From: Gibbula magus
Lineage: Eukaryota; Mollusca; Gastropoda; Trochida; Trochidae
Reading direction: 5' to 3'
Length of the DNA stretch: 64,000 nucleotides
Assembly: GCA_936450465.1 (NCBI GenBank)
Contig: OW388293.1
Span: 52,107,201 to 52,171,200 of the forward strand
Position 1 is the stretch's first letter; the number at the start of each line of letters is the position of its first letter. Both the position numbers and the translations under genes were made by a program. Of the stretch, positions 13,583-26,745 are shown piece by piece. The notes beneath the pieces were generated by a model that saw nothing but the letters and a program-made list of their open reading frames with translations, did not search any database and was not told the origin of the DNA.

Positions 13583-14160
13583 TCGTTCATTTTCCAGTGC
13601 AAACACACAAACTGACATTCCATTCTTAATAAATTCAATAATAAATGGAAAATCTGAGAAAACAAACTTTGCAAAAAACGTGTCACAGAATCGGCTTTAT
13701 ATATTGACTTGAACTGTTAGGTTCAATGAAAGGTGATCGCTCAGGTAAACCGCCTAAGTACGATAAAATGATGATAGTAAGTTTTAATCGATTGTATGTT
13801 GTGTTTGCATAGTCAGGGGCCGTCTCAAATTATTTTTAGCGTGTGATTAGCAATGACACACACGCCTTTGAAAAAAGTAGATAAAGTCTCATTGGTAAGG
13901 TATATGTGTCATCACAAACATCTTGACTTAAGATAATGATCAATAGCAAGCAATTGGTTCCACACAACTCTTCCACAAGGTCACCATGTCCAGCCTGCCC
14001 TTTTCTCGACAGATTTGTAATTCCTTATACATGTATTCCCAACATTGATTGTAGCTCAAAAACTGCCTGTGAGCTGAAGAAGTTTGTTGAGATTTAAACG
14101 TTCTCGAAAACATCTAGCGAGAAAACCAAGAACATGGTATTATTACCGATAGCATATTCA

Positions 14161-14284
14161 AGAAATAAAGTTCGCTGTACCCAAATGTGTTTTGTAATAA
14201 AGTATAGTTTTGCCCTGAACTATTATAGTTAAAGCACGAGGACCTTATTACAAAACACATTGGGGTACAGCGAACTTTATTTCT
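14161..14284. repeat. Foldback in array unit, copy B
   Basis: Same 125-bp foldback as at 1018-1142. Copy C lacks it as part of a larger deletion. Confidence 0.75.
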
Positions 14285-17200
14285 TTTCTAAGATGCCAAA
14301 TGATCAGATACAGGTAACATTCTGCTTCCAATAATTTGGAAATTAAAATATTGTTTACATTCTTTATATTAATAATCCATGAACATGGCCAACGGACGGC
14401 TATTCCACGTGTAAAACCCACCTCCTAAGACAGACTAAGATCACTAACATTCCAAAAGGATTGTGGGTAGAGCTTGATCCAGTATAAGCGTGTTGACAGA
14501 ACGTAATTTGTCGAATTCAAATGTTTGTTGCTATCATAAAAGTTGATGTTTATTGTCCCACAGCTAATTTAATTGTTACGTCATCAAAAAAACTATACCT
14601 TTATTGTCTGATAAAGTACTTTTTTTTGGTTTTGTTCTAACCGCTAAGCATCTTAGAAAGTTTAATAATGATCAATACTACACAGTTTGACGTGTAATAA
14701 ATCATTTCTGATACACATGTTTATTACCTAGCATGTCTAATTTACTTGGTCTGGCGAGAGAATTCACTCATTGATCTGTTCTGGGAGATGCATTAATGCC
14801 AAGAATAAATTCCAATTTCCTTAAAAAAGGCAGCTTGTTAATAACATTGAGTTATTACACAATTTCATTGAATAATAAACAGATTAACGATTTAATCCAT
14901 AAACCTTCAGAGTATGTCCGCTGCCTATATTGCTAGGAGCATACACAGGACTACTACATTGTATATTTGTTCATAAATTGAGTTGCAATAAACTTGACCA
15001 CAACCAGATTAGCAATTTATCACTTAAATATGCACTATGGATCCGATCTCGGTATACCCGTGCAAAATAGGATTTACTGAAATTGAAAGTGAAAATATTT
15101 ATTAAACGGTGATCGACCCAAACTGTGTTGAAGGTCTCTCACTCGTAAATAATTAATTTTGAAAACCTATTATCACAGATCCCTTTTCGACAGTAAAGTA
15201 AACGTAAACCGATAGTAAAGTAAACGACATTGAACTTAATGTTTCGAAAATGAAATATTCACACAGTTAGAAAGGTATCAGAGAACGGATCAGGGGACAT
15301 TCGGAAATACTGATTGGTTCCACGAATAGCTCAGTTGACTGCTCTCAATGAAGTTCAGCAAGAATTGATGCAACTTACCGAATGGATGGGCACACCTCTT
15401 CATTGCCCGATAAACTGAGAGTTTGAAGGGTTGTGTAACTGTTACCATGTGCAAGTGACTTTAAATATTCAAATGTAGGCCTGTTTTCGCCCAGAGTACC
15501 TGTTTTTAAAGCTAAATAAATTTGAGAGTAAACTTTGAAAAGAGTTTAATTGGCAGCTAGGTTGCATACTTCCAGTGAGGTGATAATGACAATGACTCAA
15601 TGTTGGTCTTTACACCACTACGTTATTCAACTCCATTCATTTAGCTTTCTAAAAGATCTTCTTCAAACATTTGGCATAGATAGGCAATCTTTAAACAAAA
15701 CCCACATCATCTGTTCGTCAGATTCGTGCATGTCACTTTTTGTAATATAATTTAGCATGTTAACTGAATTTGATATCTTACCAAAACAGATAAGAGAAGA
15801 CTAGATTTCCTCTACGATATGCACATATTCCTAGCCATGTTTCTATCAGTTATTCAAAAATGAAAGGCGGATTTTGATTGGATAAAAATAGAGACAACAG
15901 CCGTATTGCAAAGTTGGACCCTTAGGATATTTTACAAAAATCGAGATATATGGCTCATTTGTAACAGAGGTGACGGAGGGGGATACCTCTTTTGGGGGAG
16001 AATGATTATTATCAGGAGACGCTGAATCACAAACATAAACATTGTATACAACGCCATTCATCTCACTTGTCACAGGACACACTGTCCTTCTAACATTGGA
16101 TACCAATTATTATGATTAAAGGAAAACCTTTCAGGCTCCATTTGTTGTGACTACAACACAGAACGAAAACAAATTTCAATCTTTTACTATTGCTGTCATT
16201 CGTTGATTTTTGTGTTTTGGTGTTTTGCAATCAAAGAAAATGTCAGAATAATCCTTTCCTCAAACATTTGGCTTAGATAGTCGATCGATCAACAAAATGC
16301 ACATCATCATCTTTATCTTCAGATTTGTCAATTTGTGATATAATTTAGCATGTTAACTTAATTGGAATCATGATGTATACAGTCTGTCAATGACCTTGAA
16401 TTTGACATAGCTGATTCATATTCTGTGTCAAAAACACCAAGCAGTAAAAGAGTTTGTATAGCCAATACCTGACTTTAGATAAGATGTAAATTCCTTGTTT
16501 AAGCAAAACTAATAGAGATATCTTGCATTATTGAAATCTGAGGTAAAATGGCTTCGACCATAATAGGTTCTCCAGAGACTAATTTCCATACTTTCAACCA
16601 CTGTTGATATGAATTGTTTTAGCTAAATGTATAGTACACTCAAATTTCAGGCGTCTCCTTATAATGAGGGTTCTATCGGGGTATTTGTTTTTAGATATTC
16701 CTGTTTAAAGATGAAAACAGAATTATTACACCATCCAGTTATCCAAATATTTCAATTTGACAAAGAAAAGTGCACATTCATTCAAAAATGAAAATAATGA
16801 GAAATGAAACCATTCACCATCGTTGTGTTGAAAACTCTGTTACAGTATAGCAGAACATTTTTATTTAGTTTAATGGTAATTATGTGTTACACTATCTATG
16901 TATATTTTTTTGAAAACAGTTACGAACCATAAAGCACCATTTGTAGGACAGCTTATCATACACGTCAGAAAAATACATTGAAAATAACAGTATCACTATC
17001 AATATATTTTTAATTGGTAGTTTTTATTAATTCTCGAAATCTAGCTTTGTGAGATAAGGCCAATTCAAACCCTTACAGTTTCTTGTAGGTATTGCTTTCG
17101 ACTTAAAAAAAGGTACTTTAGTTGCAGAAGAGGAAATAAGATACACTAAATGTTTTTTAATAGAGGAAATTTTCAGTGTACAATGATACGCAACTGATCA

Positions 17201-17744
17201 GAAAAGGACTGAATTTTCTTTATTTCTGATAAAGAAAACATCTTCTTAACAAGCTATGAAATTCAGTTTAGATACAACATGTATAAGATGTTAAACAAAT
17301 GTACACTACTGAGCAGAATCAGGTACACCCCATATCGTGAAATGTCTGCAAACTATTCTACTTTGTACGTTGTACTTAATTTTGCACATTAGTGTAATGA
17401 AATCCTTCATAAAAAGGAAATGTTATTATTCTGCTCTTGTTTGCAAACAGAATGTTCACATAAAGAAAATTTATCAAAATCAGTAAAGTGGATCCAAAGT
17501 AATACCGCACCATTGAAAACACTTTAGAGAAAATATACAATTGTTCAAACAGAGTTTCGTGTTAAGCTTCTGACATGATTAGGCACAAGTGAGACCAAAA
17601 TATAACAATTACCGTTCAAAGTCATTATTCTCACCTCCAACAGGAAACTAGAGGTAAAACCACTGACAGTATAAGTGCCCACATGAGGTCAGATCATTTT
17701 AACCAGCACCAAAAAATATCATTCTATGGCAACAACAACATTTA

Positions 17745-18235
17745 AACTGATGGGCAATATAAAGTATAACACTCACTTGTTTTCGATTAATTCAATATTT
17801 TAAAGAAATGAGATGCATTTGATTATTGCACGATACAATAACACCTTTCGGCAGTAGTTTGAATGACTTAATTGGTGACTGTTTTATTTTTTAAACTAAA
17901 ATATCATTATTTAAAGTGGACAGGGGTAAGAAATGAAATTTACACCAACATGACCCCTACCATGTTCAAAATGTTGTAAATGTGTGCAGGACGAAGCACA
18001 TTTATTGATTTTCACACAGAGTATGTGTTATATGTCGATGAACAGTTATGTTTTATCAAAATTAATTTGGAGGAATTTCAAAATTTAATTTTTAAATTTT
18101 GATAAAAAAAAATTCAAACCGCGTAGAGGTATTCTTTGACTGATTTAGTGTTTTGGACTAATTTCACAAACTAGTCCGTTTCTGAATACGACGTCGAAAA
18201 CAACTGAGCAATATACTTTCTTTTGCCCGTCAGTG
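17745..18235. mobile_element. Tc1/mariner-type MITE (copy B only)
   Basis: Terminal inverted repeats begin AACTGATGGGCAA at the left and CACTGACGGGCAA at the right, extend about 40 bp and are flanked by TA. Copy A has the empty site (aacatcTAgtaaat near 4829). The interior is shared with 26223-26745. No transposase is present. Confidence 0.85.
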
Positions 18236-21200
18236 TAGTAAATAGGACTTGCTTCCGATAGTAGTAGTTAGACTCTTTATTTGATATATGCGGGTGTTAA
18301 AAACCTTTCCATGGCTCATTGTCTAAATGTGGACCATGGATAATAATGGCTTCCTCGTTCCAGCTAAGACATTGGTTGTGAATCATATTACGTTTCGTCA
18401 CATCGCATTTATTGGGAATGAATCCACGTCCTAATAAAGAACACATACTATATATTGGATTAATGATAAGTCTGGATAAAATGTAATTGAACTTTGACAG
18501 AGCTTGCAGATAGATTAAATAAAATGCAACAGGTATGCATTTTGACATCATGAAACGTTGATGCAGTACTTTAATGCAATAACTTTTGATTTTATAACTC
18601 TATTGTGAAATTTATTTTTTATACTTTATTACTCTATTTTTAATTTATTTGTTATACTCTCCTTCATAATGGATTGATGACACTTGTATTGGAAGTGTTG
18701 CACAGTTTTGGAGGGTTAAGAATTACTACTTAATACACATTGTTGAATATAGCACGAGCCAATTTTAGTGGATATATAGTCTTTGATAAGCTTACGTTTA
18801 AGCTTGTTCTGTTAATTCATTAATCATGGTAGGATACATTTATTTGTATTCGTGTTCAAACACTGATATGCTGAAATCGCTATTTCAATAAGGTTTTTGT
18901 ACAAAATATTTCTCATTTAATTTTAAGATGTGTGAATTTTGGAAATACATGTTTAAAAACGTGTTGGCAACATAATGGACAATATTACACTTTAATTCAT
19001 TACTTATTGTTACTGCAGGATGACACGAAACAAGAGAAAAACATATTCCCTTCTCATCTCACCTAGTTTTTAAAAGGCGTGTTTCTTAGAAAAATTCAAA
19101 GGGTACTGTTAAAAATGGACAAAGTTCGATTCTGGAAACAGCACATGGACACCATCTTTCAGTCGTATTGATAACGTTTCTTTTGGACACCAATTTACAT
19201 ACATGTCCATCAAATTATAGTTAGCTGGTTAGTTATATATTGAAAAATGACTTTTTAATATGTAATTATTTTTTATTTCAAGATGTGAATTTTCCCAAGA
19301 AAATCATAATTCGTTACTCCTATGAGTGACTATCAAACCTGATTATATTGATGATAAGCAGAGAATACCACTTACCCAGACACGAAACAAGACTATCCGA
19401 TTACGTGTTCCCTTATTGGTTAATTCACCGAACATCCGTGTCAAACTGGATTTGTGACGAAGTTAACAAAGTGTGAACACGAGACGATCAAGTGTCTAAC
19501 TTTCCACCGGAGCTATCTAAGCTGAAACGTGCTTAATTAAGCAATTGGGAAGGGAAGGGGTCTCGTGCAGTTGCCAGCTCGTTTAACCTGACCAAGGTTC
19601 AAATTGCCCGTTGTCAACGTTGTCTGCTGCTAAGAGCAACTTTCACAAATATATAACATAGAGTATTCTAAGCATCTACATTGAATGATGGCCGATTTAA
19701 TGGCTTAACTAAACTGGTTGTTTAAGTGACACAGTGTGATTTCAAAATAAAAGAACTCATCCTTTATAGCAAATTGTGATTGTTTCATGAAATGGACAGT
19801 CAATATATCCACTGGCCATAGGATAGAAACAATTCATAATTGACACAAGACGTTTTATACAGCATACATTTATCAGTGTGAAACCAACGTTATCCGGCCT
19901 CTTGTGTTCTACATGTATAATCAATGAATCAACGTTTACTTTTAAATTGAAAGTTATAATTTGCGACGCTTTTCATGTGGTAATATATTTAAATGAGATT
20001 ATCATGACTGCTTATAAGACAAAACACAACCTTGATACCAGTTCCATGACATAATTCCCATATTCTTCACTTCTAAATGCACTTCTTAAGCTCAACATTT
20101 CGTTCATTCCAAACAATTGAAAAACTAAATTTTTTGACAATAAGAAAATATTTGGATGGAACTTTTGGAGTGAACTTCTAAGAAGAACCTAACTTTGTTT
20201 ATTTAAGACCCTATTAAGTTCTCATGTGTGGACATAACTGTACAGGATAACTTGAGTTATGAGGTCCGGGAAATGTCAAGTCATCAATATCAGTCTATTT
20301 ACTCTCCGTGTGGGAACAAGTGTAAGGAAACTAAAACCAGGGTCGATTGCAAATTTACAGATTTAACGAAAAATTCCAGAGAATTCTGGAGGGTGATTCA
20401 ATAAATTTAATCACATGTTTTCTTTTTACTTAATTAAAATTGCTTTACTCTAGCAATCCCCAGTAGCATTAAAGCGGACAAAAGGAAGTGTAGAAGTCAA
20501 ATATGTACACAATTTCAAAAGGGAAAATAATGATTCAAGTGGGAAAGCACGATTGGTCTGTTAATGTGTGAATATTATTTCAAAACATACAGTTTATCAT
20601 TACTCAGTGGTAAATTTGGTAAGAAAACAGCGCAATTTCTATCATTCCACAAGAACTCCATTTGAACTGTCTCCTCAAGTACATTTCAATAACCAACAAA
20701 TTTGGCTGAAGATATTAAACAGTCTGTGGTATCTTTTTTTATGTAGAATTTATACAAAGTAAAATTTCATGTCGCACATGGTAAATAGATCAATCGACCG
20801 GTATCAGCGAAGATCAGCAACAGTGGACGTGGTTAGCTGTATTGATGAGTGAGCAGATTCATTTAGTACAAAATGAGAGTTTGAAGAGTCAAACAAGAGA
20901 TAAGTTGAGATTTTTTGTCATGTGATCAGTTCAAATGAGGAACAATGCTCCGAGTGTTGAGAACATTGTTGATCAGTACATGATTAAGTATCTGTAAATG
21001 TGTGAATATGTTCCGTGCAATCTAGGAATGATCACAATCTGCAGATTGTGAGCTCACAATATGGAGATTGTTCGAATAATCTTCAGATTGTGAGACCTGA
21101 ACAATGTAGGAATGATCACAATATAGGAATGCATTTCCATTGTATCAAAACATCTAACCAATCAGAGTGCTTGCTTCGGCCACACTCACACTCTGTTGAC

Positions 21201-21304
21201 AGCCATTTTTGCTTGTATAAATACGTTGAACTTCAAAATCGGCTTTTTTTTAAATTTAAGAAATGGCAAAAAAGAACTGTTGGGTCCAGTGAACTGTGAA
21301 TTGT

Positions 21305-22895
21305 AAGTCGTCCAAGTACGATAGTATGATAATGATAAGTTTTAATCAATCGCATGTAGTGTTTGCATAGTCAGGGGGCATCTCAAATTATTTCTTAGCG
21401 TGTGATTAGCAATGACACAAGGGTCTTTGAAAAAAAGTAGATAAAATGTCATTGGTAAGGTATATGTTTCATCATAAACAGCTTGATTTAAGAGAATGAT
21501 CAATAGCAATTGGTTCCACACAAACTCTTCCACAAGGAAATCGTGTCCAGCCTTCCCTTTTCTCGACAGATTTGTAATTCCTAATACATGTATTCCCAAC
21601 ATTGATTGTAGCTCAAAAACTGCCCGTAGGCTGAAGAAGTTTGTTGAGATTTAAACGTTTTCGAAAAATAACTAGCGATAAAGCCGAGAACATGGTATTA
21701 TTACCGATAGCATATCGTTTAATTACTGATCAATACCACACAGTTTGACATGAAATAAATCAAATCTGATACACGTGTTTATTACCTAGCATGTCTAATT
21801 TACTTGATATGGTGAGAGAATTCACGCATTGATGTATTCTGGGAGATGCATTACCGCCAAGAATAAATTCTCATTTCCTTAAAAAAAGGCAGATGGTTCA
21901 TAAGATTGATTTATTACACACTTTCATTTTATAATAAACAGATTAACGATTTAAGCCTTAGACTTGCAGAGTGTATCCGTTGGCAATATTGCCGGAACCA
22001 TACAGAGAAATATTACCGTATCACCTCTTTGTACATTGGTTCGTAAAATTGATTTTAACAAACTTTACCGTTACCAGATTAGCAAGGATTTACTGAAATT
22101 GGAATTGATATGATCATTATTAGATGGTGATCAATTCAAACTTTGTTGAAGGTCCCTTACTCGTTAATCGATACGTTCCATCAGAAATCCTTTTTCGCAA
22201 AAGTGAAAACAGTTATATATTTACTAGAGGATTTTAAAATGAAAGTTTATAAAAAATCATACAGAACAGTATCAGAGAGCGGATCAGGGGACAGTCGGAA
22301 ATGCTAACTTCCTTATGTGTAGTTGTAAACAGCTTATGTCAACTCAAGCGTTTAATATTTGTCAAGTGTGAAGCAAAACAGCTTATGTAAAATTCTTACA
22401 AATTTGAATTACGTCAAATCCGTGTATATTTATAATCAAGCGTTTAATATATATTTGTTAAGTGTGAAGCAAAACAGCTTATGTAAAATTCTTACAAATT
22501 TGAATTACGTCAAATCCATGTATATTTATAAGCAAGCGTTTAATTTTCGGCAGGTGTGAAGCAAAACAGCTTATGTAAAATTCGTACAAATTTGAATTAC
22601 GTCAAATCAATTTATATTTATACTCAAGCGTGTGATATTTTTCAAGTGAGAAGCAAAGCTGCGTTATGTAGTGACACATGGTTCTGTACAATCAGTAGAG
22701 TTCAGCAAAACTGAGAACAGTGAGGGTGACCTGCTTCATGGCTGAATAATTTGAAAGTTTAAAACGTTGATTCCATGCCTTACACACATACATGAGTGGT
22801 GTAGCTTTTGCAAGTGACTTTATTCAAAGTGTGCCTCTGTTCACAATACAATTGGTTTGTTCACAATACAATTGGTGGCAGCTAGCCACTAGATT
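21305..22895. repeat. Macro-repeat array, partial copy C
   Basis: Starts at the equivalent of copy A position ~625 (ccaagtacgatag...) and continues, more diverged, to about A2590 (ggcagctag). It lacks some 620 bp present in A and B (A about 1010-1665). It also carries a 93-bp tandem expansion at 22344-22660. It is interrupted at about 22900 by a foldback element. Confidence 0.7.
22344..22660 (+). repeat. 93-bp tandem repeat, about 3.3 units
   Basis: Unit starts are caagcg at 22344, 22437, 22533 and 22624 (spacings 93, 96 and 91). Each unit carries gtgaagcaaaacagcttatg and a run of caaatttgaattacgtcaaa. It lies inside copy C and is absent as a tandem from A and B. Confidence 0.9.
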
Positions 22896-22923
22896 AGGTT
22901 CTCCGAGGGAGTTGAGAAATAGA

Positions 22924-23566
22924 GGATAATAAACGACCTTCTATTAATACCATTTTTATTAAACGAGTTAATTACTTTGTATAAAACGAGCGAAAGCGAG
23001 TTTGATACCAAATCATTGACGAGTTTAATAAAAATGGTATTAAATAGAAGGAAGTTTAGTATTCTGTTTATAACTCGCCCACCTATTATCCAACGAAATA
23101 GCCGACATGGCTGTAAAACCATGATTCCCCGCGCAATTTTGATGCCATTGTGACGACGTTACTCCCATTGTGACGTCATAAACGCAAACTATTGTGACGT
23201 CATAAGTGCGACGGTATTACACAGGTTTTATATTGCAGTATAAATATTACACTGCAGTATCTTACACGTGGAAGATACTGCATTGTAATATGTATACGGC
23301 AATACAGCTGCAAGTATGACGGTACAATATTGTACATGTACAGTTGTGACGGCACAATGGTAGTATCGCAATCACAAAGGTACATGACTCACGGAAGTAT
23401 TAGTTTCAGTGGACTGTCGGCAATAGTTTTGGGCAAGTAATAAACAGAATACTAAACCTCTTTCAATATAACACCATTTTTATTGAATTTTCGCTCGATT
23501 TAAACCAAATCAATAAGTCATTTAATACAAATGGTATTAAATGGAGGGTCGTTTAGTATCCTTTAT
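22924..23566. mobile_element. Foldback/MITE with long inverted ends
   Basis: Ends GGATAATAAACGACC and, on the other strand, GGATACTAAACGACC. They are followed by arms with taccatttttatt of about 45-60 bp, plus further internal inverted copies (to 23070, and from 23440). The middle holds two TGACGTCA sites (23171-23178, 23195-23202) and gcagta/tactgc palindromes. No coding sequence was seen. Confidence 0.65.
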
Positions 23567-23966
23567 GTATACGATCTGTCCAATCATTATGCCATTACAC
23601 ACGAGGAAAACACGTTTACAGACGCTGAAATGACCTCAGTTGTATGGCTTTGCTTACTTTAATCTCATTGAAATGCACTGGCTCATTGAGTATCTCCCTT
23701 TCATAATGTGTGGGTGGAAAACCATTCATCGTCTAGCTCATGATGACTCCATGACGGGAGGTCTACATGTATGTATTTTTAGAATTTTAGGTTACACCTT
23801 GTGGCTGAAGTTCACGATGATGGTATCTGTATGAGATGAGTGAAACATGCTGTCATAGACGTACCTGTACCAATATCAGTACCCACTTGCTAAAACATCC
23901 AACATCCAAGTCCACATGTGCACTGTTGTCAGTAACCATTGTTTCTGAGCGTCTTCCAAGTATTGT

Positions 23967-24264
23967 GGGCTGTATTGTGGCTTTGGATTAAGAGGTATGA
24001 GGTTCGAATCCTGCCAGGGGCTCGGCTATTGAGAACTGTTCTACATAACTGTTCTATATGTAGTAAGGTTTCGGTGCAATGCTACATTGAATTTCAGTGC
24101 TGTATCAACCATGGTTCGCTAGTGCCAGCCGATGCGCACATGTTTCACGGCAATGCATAACCACCATGGCGGTGCGAGATTTCTCCCTGCAATAATACTA
24201 GCAGCCGTGACATAAATGAAATATTCTTGAAAGCTGCGTTTAATCCCAACTCATCTCACCTCAC
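23967..24264 (+). mobile_element. tRNA-derived SINE, full length
   Basis: Flanked by the 11-bp target duplication CCAAGTATTGT (23956-23966 and 24265-24275). The head contains a pol III B-box ggttcgaatcc (24001-24011). The body (gtgcaatgctac...ccagccgatg...atactagcagccg) and the tail (ccaactcatctcacctcac) are shared with the copy at 49629. Confidence 0.85.
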
Positions 24265-24275
24265 CCAAGTATTGT

Positions 24276-25519
24276 ATCCTCTTGGACGTCATGAAAACGG
24301 CATTCGTAAATAGAATGAGAAGAATGACATAATTATGACTAAGTTAATAGATTACATTTGTCTTGAAATACTGTTTACAAGAAATGGTGGCAAACTTTGT
24401 TCGTAAAGTTACTTCTGTATGAATGGGCATATGCAATTAAAATGGTAATATATTATCAAATGACTAAACAATACTCTGTATTTGATACTGACCATGTCTG
24501 TACTTTTAAAAATCAAAACATAAAGCTGAATATATAACATCAATAAATAGGATTTATTGTCGAACAAAGCCCATATGAATAGTACATGTAACAATCAACA
24601 ATGAAGGATTCAACATACAAATTGAATTGTATATCTCTTACGTATATATTGCACTTTACCCTCTTTCCATTTCGGAAACTGCTGATACAGCAGTATAAAC
24701 TTCAAAACATGAACACATCTCAGAAATGGCCATTGTAATTGACTGCAAAATTGGTATGATAGAATGAATTCATTTGAATGGAAAATTGAAATACAACTTT
24801 TATAACCTTTATATACAGTATATCAACAACTGTTGACAAGTGATACGAGTAATACATGTATATTCATTCCAAACATGCTATCGATCAACGCAAAAACTGA
24901 AGGCCTTTTCAGTAAAATTTAACAAATCCTAATCGCGACATGTTTATAGTGAGGACAAAGAACTGGACAATGAAATTTAATACAAAGTTTAAGATAGTTG
25001 CAAGATATCAAATAAGGGTGTGACTTGCTGAAAAAAGCGAGGATCGTTTATCTCAAAAGCAATTTTAAGCAAATAGACACAATTTCTGGATTATCTATGT
25101 TTGAGGGACATTGGTAGAATTCTAGAAATTGATATTTTAAGAACGGCAAATAAGTGTTGATGATCATCGTCTTTACTATTCATAATGGCTGCCGTAAGAT
25201 CCAATAATGCTTGAAATAATCTATATACTAAAACCCCACTGTGAGCAATAAAATAGTTGAACATCAATCTTCATTGCCTTTCTCATAAGCAATTTAAGAG
25301 TTACTCAAGTGGTTAGCAATGGAGTAAACAACCTACAGCTGTACTGACGATACTTCATCACCACAGACAATCACTTACCAACTTCCTTGACTTACATCTA
25401 CACAGATACACAATGTGTTCACATACCTGGTGATCATTACTTGTTCTGATGTATCAAATTATCTGAAAAATTGCCCATTATAGTATTTGTAAAGATTATT
25501 GGTCATTTTTACAAAACTA
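24276..25519. other. No recognisable feature
   Basis: Between the SINE and the MITE at 25520 I see AT-rich sequence with no convincing exon, splice-bounded frame or matching repeat. Confidence 0.5.
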
Positions 25520-26078
25520 CACCCATGGGCAAAGAAACGATACCATAAAAAATACAAGATATTTAAATCCACGAGCGATATATGCGACTGATAAAACATC
25601 ATGTTTTTTGAAAGCCAATTTAAATTTAAAAGCATTATCTGTTCATATTGATATATATGACAAGCACACGTTTTAAGAAATAGTCGTTTTGAAACGGCCT
25701 TAACCAGGTGAGATTGGAGCGTTATAAAAAGCTTTCTGGCATCCTACAATAACGATGCGGCATCAATGTAAAGTCCAAGCAGGTACCGACATAATCTTTA
25801 ACTAACATAATGTCCTTATGTTATGAACTTGTACGTTACATACCAAACACAATGCCCAAAAGCCCCGTTAAAAAAAAAACAACTTCAGCACCCCTTGCGT
25901 GTTTGAACAAACATAAAATATTAAGTCAAATTTAAGTTTCATACTCTCATTAATGAAATTGTGTATTTCTCTTTAAGAGATATGTGTCCTCATTACAGAA
26001 ATTAAACATCGACTTAATCAGGCAGATGTTCTGTATGACTCTGTGGAAATGAGGTATCGTTTCTTTTGCCCCTCGGTG
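25520..26078. mobile_element. Tc1/mariner-type MITE, related family
   Basis: Ends CACCCATGGGCAAAGAAACG and, on the other strand, CACCGAGGGGCAAAAGAAAC, flanked by TA. A fragment with one such end and a matching interior (gatatttaaatccacga) lies at 55787-55880. Confidence 0.75.
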
Positions 26079-26222
26079 TATTTGTTGATATGTACATAGC
26101 ATGCTCAAGCCATGGCTAGCTGCGATTGCAATACAGATATTCAACCGATAGATAAATAGCGATATAACAACGAGGACCCTGAAATATAAGTTGAACAAAT
26201 AATTCACCATATTCATATGCTA

Positions 26223-26745
26223 AACTGAGGTGCAAAAGAAAGTATATCACTCAGTTGTTTTCCATTAATTCAATATTTGTAAGAAATAAGATGCATCTGA
26301 TTGTGGCACGATACAATAACACCTTTTGGCAGTAGTTTGAATGACTTTATTAGTGACTGTTTAACTTTTTAACTTAAATATCATTATTTAAAGTAGACGG
26401 GGGTAAGAAATGAAATTTACACCAACAAGACCCCTACCATGTTGTAAATGTGTGCAGGACGAGGCACATTTATTGATTTTCACACAGAGTATGTCTTATA
26501 TGTCGATTAACAATTGTGTTTTGTCAAAATTAATTTGGGGGAATTTCAAAATTTAATTATTTTAATTTTAATTTAAAAAAAACAAAAACGCGTACAGGTA
26601 TTCTTTGACTGATTTAATGTTTTGGACTAATTTGCCAAACTAGTCAGTTTTTGAATACGACGTCGAACATTCGAGATATGTGACTTTGAAAATTATACAT
26701 ATGATACATACAACTGAGTGATATACTTTCTTTTGCACCTCAGTT
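26223..26745. mobile_element. Tc1/mariner-type MITE, same family
   Basis: Near-perfect terminal inverted repeats of about 35 bp begin AACTGAGGTGCAAAAGAAAG, flanked by TA on both sides. The interior matches the copy at 17745-18235. Confidence 0.87.

Larger units (their letters stand above)
13125..21300. repeat. Macro-repeat array, copy B
   Basis: A directly repeated copy of the unit seen at 1-12344, about 90% or more identical over long stretches by eye. It begins with the same TGAGCTAAGG block. It lacks the hAT-type and 2.4-kb inserts of copy A but has its own Tc1/mariner-type MITE (17745-18235) and a 135-bp insert near 21030-21150. Confidence 0.85.

Noticed and set aside
22344..22660. CRISPR-like direct repeats
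   Set aside because: The units are contiguous 93-bp tandem repeats without distinct spacers, in a eukaryotic genome.
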